This document shows, piece by piece, positions 61,693-64,000 of a stretch of DNA of 64,000 nucleotides (within the stretch, counting starts at the first letter, position 1; each line of letters opens with the position of its first letter). The stretch covers positions 4,878 to 68,877 of the forward strand of contig JAVVXB010000014.1 of assembly GCA_036651815.1 (NCBI GenBank), written 5' to 3'. The notes beneath the pieces were generated by a model that was given only the letters and a program-made list of their open reading frames with translations, had not been told where the DNA came from and did no database searches. This DNA is from JAVVXB01 sp036651815. GTDB lineage: Bacteria; Bacillota; Clostridia; Christensenellales; CAG-138. Position numbers and translations under genes: made by a program.

Positions 61693-63966
61693 TTACAGTT
61701 CAACATACACTCCATAGGTATCGTCATACTGCTTATTGCTCAATATCCAAACTCCGACACTGTCCTCGAATCGTATCCCTGTCCCGATCTTCTCAATGGT
61801 ATAGTTGCTCAACTGCACGGTGTATTGCTGCAAAAAGCAAATTTCCCTCTTTTGTTCAGAGATCAAGCGGCTTGACAGCAGTTTACTGATATGCTTTTGC
61901 ACATCATCGTTGTATTCCACCACCACATCCTGTTTGCCGATGTCTTCTATTACTGAGAAGGCATCGCCCGCTTCCTTGAATGCCTGCTTAAGAAGGCAGT
62001 TCTTCGAATCGGCACAGCGCTTACTGCCGGAAGGGTTGCCCGTCAGCAGGTCAATAATCGTATGCTCAGGATCATCTTTAAGCGGAAAAGCCATCTCCTT
62101 CTTTTGTAATGGCAAATAGAACTGTGCATAAAACTCATCCATAGCTGCCTGAGATAGCGCCCCTCCGGGATAACGATCCGGGTATGTGCGGATCTTATAA
62201 AAAACATCGCGGGTGATCTGTTGGGCTTCCGACAAGTATTCGAGCGCCTCGATTTTCTCGTCCTTTACATAGATCACCGATACCGTTGCGCATTCCGTTT
62301 CCCTGTTTCTGTTGCAGCGACCGGCGGCCTGAACGATACTGTCCAGCCCTGAAAGCGAGCGAATTACCTGTTCAAATGAAACGTCAACTCCGGCTTCGAT
62401 CAGCGTTGTGCTGATACATATGATCTTTTTGGGATAATTGTCGTCATTCAGATGTGCGCATAACTCACTTATAACTTTGCTGCGATGCGCAGGACACATA
62501 TTGGTTGACAGATGGACGACATCATACTCGTCAGCGCAGTTAATGCTTTTACGGATAAGTTCCGCAATTTCGCGTGCTGCCGCTTTCGTATTCACAATGG
62601 CAAGCGTTGAATGAGATGTTTGCGCTTGAATCAAGATGAATTCTGCCGCTTCTCCCATGGACAGTCCGTTTCCGGCCAAATGATCGACAATCTCCACACG
62701 CTTGAACGCCTGCCGATACTTTTCCTCATTTGGGATTATGCTCTGCGGCGGCATGATCCTGTATGTATCCAGTTTGTCCAATAGCGGTTGCGTTGCCGAG
62801 CATAGAATCACCGCACAATCGCAGAAATGCGCAAGGAAATTCATCGCTGCATTGAACAGCTTTAGGGTTTTGACTGGAAGCGCTTGTATTTCATCAACGA
62901 TGACGACCGAGCTGGCGAGGGCTTGCATTCGTCGTACACAGGAGGTTTTTGAAGCAAACAGTGTATTCAGAAACTGCACCGCAGAGGTGGCGATGATTGG
63001 CGATTGCGACCAGTTTTCTGTCAGCAGTTGATACCTTTTCTCCTTTTCACTATCATCCTGTTCAAACACGATGTTTGAATTATGCCGAAGCACTGCGCCG
63101 TCGTTTCCAGTGTACTTGGCTATTTCATCTGCGTTTTGTTCCAGAATAGAGTTGAAAGGTGCAATGTAAAAGATATGCCGTTTCCCATATTTTTCAGCAG
63201 TATGCAGCGCATATCGCAGAGCGGACAGCGTCTTTCCTGCTCCACATGGAAGAACAAGCCTTAAAACACCGCTTGCCCCGAAATCATATGTTGAACAGGC
63301 AGCAGAGATCTCCGCGCGGTATTCATCCAAACGTGACGAGGTTTTATATCTTTGCAGCATCGCAATGAATGAATCGCAATGAATCCGATAACCTTTCCAC
63401 ATTCGAATCAATTCTGTTTTTGTAGGCATCTCTGGCAGTGCGGCGTTATCCTCAAAACAGGCTGTATCGGTACGGTCAGCGTCGATGAGAATCGACAATA
63501 AAAGCCTCTCATACATCGCCAAATAAAAATGCGCCGACCCGAATCCTTTTTCATAGGGTCGATACTTGTTAATCGCCATGTGTAGTGCTTTGGTATCCTC
63601 ACAAGCCAGCTTATATTCGTCGTTAATAGACGCCTCGCCATATTGTTCATAGACAATGCTTTTCACGTTTTCATATGAGTCATCGATTCTCTCAGCCGCC
63701 TTTGAAAACGAACAAACCCCATCCACTGAAATACAGTCTCGCAGCCCATGATGACTTATTATCGCCGTTCGTACCATCTCAGAAGTCAGTCTTGCAACAG
63801 CATCCTTGGGCTGAGTCAATTGATCTACCAAAATTGCACCGTGCGTAGAGTGAATCACAGATCCACGGACAACATTTTCTCCCGCAGCGGCAGCTTTAAT
63901 ATATTCGCGGTATTCCGGCGTGTTTTTTCCGTCGTCGTGGTGGTGTACTGAACTCCATTTTTTTCT
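61693..63966 (-). CDS. cas3: Cas3 helicase-nuclease, type I-C, N-terminal frame disturbed or incomplete
   Basis: Unwinds and degrades target DNA recruited by Cascade. Helicase motifs are complete: I LPCGAGKTLSALR, II VIVDEIQALP, III CSATQP, VI VQAAGRCNRN. Of the N-terminal HD nuclease part, HHHDDGKNTPEYREYI, SVIHSTHGAI and IISHHGLRD are visible. The frame is open only back to a TAG at 63967-63969, and the first possible start is a GTG at 63858, after the HD motif. Removing one A from the run of seven at 63958-63964 would open the frame to the window edge. So the gene either continues beyond the edge with a frameshift or is truncated. Confidence 0.85.
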   Translation of the reverse strand, partial: RKKWSSVHHHDDGKNTPEYREYIKAAAAGENVVRGSVIHSTHGAILVDQLTQPKDAVARLTSEMVRTAIISHHGLRDCISVDGVCSFSKAAERIDDSYENVKSIVYEQYGEASINDEYKLACEDTKALHMAINKYRPYEKGFGSAHFYLAMYERLLLSILIDADRTDTACFEDNAALPEMPTKTELIRMWKGYRIHCDSFIAMLQRYKTSSRLDEYRAEISAACSTYDFGASGVLRLVLPCGAGKTLSALRYALHTAEKYGKRHIFYIAPFNSILEQNADEIAKYTGNDGAVLRHNSNIVFEQDDSEKEKRYQLLTENWSQSPIIATSAVQFLNTLFASKTSCVRRMQALASSVVIVDEIQALPVKTLKLFNAAMNFLAHFCDCAVILCSATQPLLDKLDTYRIMPPQSIIPNEEKYRQAFKRVEIVDHLAGNGLSMGEAAEFILIQAQTSHSTLAIVNTKAAAREIAELIRKSINCADEYDVVHLSTNMCPAHRSKVISELCAHLNDDNYPKKIICISTTLIEAGVDVSFEQVIRSLSGLDSIVQAAGRCNRNRETECATVSVIYVKDEKIEALEYLSEAQQITRDVFYKIRTYPDRYPGGALSQAAMDEFYAQFYLPLQKKEMAFPLKDDPEHTIIDLLTGNPSGSKRCADSKNCLLKQAFKEAGDAFSVIEDIGKQDVVVEYNDDVQKHISKLLSSRLISEQKREICFLQQYTVQLSNYTIEKIGTGIRFEDSVGVWILSNKQYDDTYGVYVEL

Positions 63967-64000
63967 CTACACACAATGCTTTATATGGAAGTGGCCTGAA

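Overview
The window looks like chromosomal DNA of a Gram-positive anaerobe of the Bacillota, most likely a clostridial lineage. The evidence is a PolC-type replicative polymerase, an MEP isoprenoid/CDP-DAG/undecaprenyl operon (frr-uppS-cdsA-dxr-rseP-ispG-polC), fused tetrapyrrole enzymes (HemA joined to a siroheme-synthase dehydrogenase domain, CobA joined to HemD), a CbiMNQO cobalt importer, a coenzyme-B12-dependent ribonucleotide reductase and strong AGGAG-type ribosome sites. No rRNA or tRNA gene was recognised. A run of 100 N (40856-40955) lies inside a decayed insertion sequence.

Layout: 1-8649 (minus) is the polC-to-frr operon, read from a promoter in front of frr and including a tiny PASTA-like protein. 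9109-15544 (minus) is a surface-polysaccharide cluster: SGNH-like partner, MBOAT O-acyltransferase, O-antigen ligase/polymerase-like protein and priming sugar-phosphate transferase. 15545-16440 holds no intact gene but has a frameshifted membrane-protein remnant. 16554-22885 (plus) is hemA/cysG-hemC-cobA/hemD-hemB-hemL behind a compact cobalamin-riboswitch-like leader with a terminator. 22922-26049 (minus) is cbiMNQO behind a large classical cobalamin riboswitch and a consensus promoter. 26496-31667 (minus) is an amino-sugar operon with nagB, three tandem nagA-like deacetylases and a SIS-domain protein, divergent from an AraC-type regulator.

33158-40299 (plus) is an FbpABC/AfuABC-like importer followed by two HAD phosphatases and a metal-dependent amidohydrolase, probably an uptake and dephosphorylation pathway. 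40340-41850 is a broken IS3-family element containing the gap. Next come murI, a YheO-type regulator and a MATE exporter. 45399-52882 (minus) is a signalling operon: a small unknown protein, a REC-GGDEF-EAL-REC protein with degenerate domains and a 1592-residue multi-PAS hybrid kinase. Then come a DUF1653 protein, a ZIP metal transporter, nrdJ and a DUF5684 membrane protein. The right end (57875-64000, minus) carries the type I-C CRISPR interference genes cas3-cas5-cas8(-internal cas11)-cas7, without cas4-cas1-cas2 or an array in the window.

B12 runs through the window: cobalt import, the siroheme/cobalamin precursor pathway and an AdoCbl-dependent reductase are all present, and the first two have cobalamin-sensing leaders. 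I did not find a clearly new defence or mobile system. The observations I would follow first are the compact riboswitch on the hem operon, the triplicated nagA operon, the importer/HAD/HAD/amidohydrolase module, the adaptation-less type I-C locus with a disturbed cas3 N-terminus, and the gap flanked by identical 55-base sequences.
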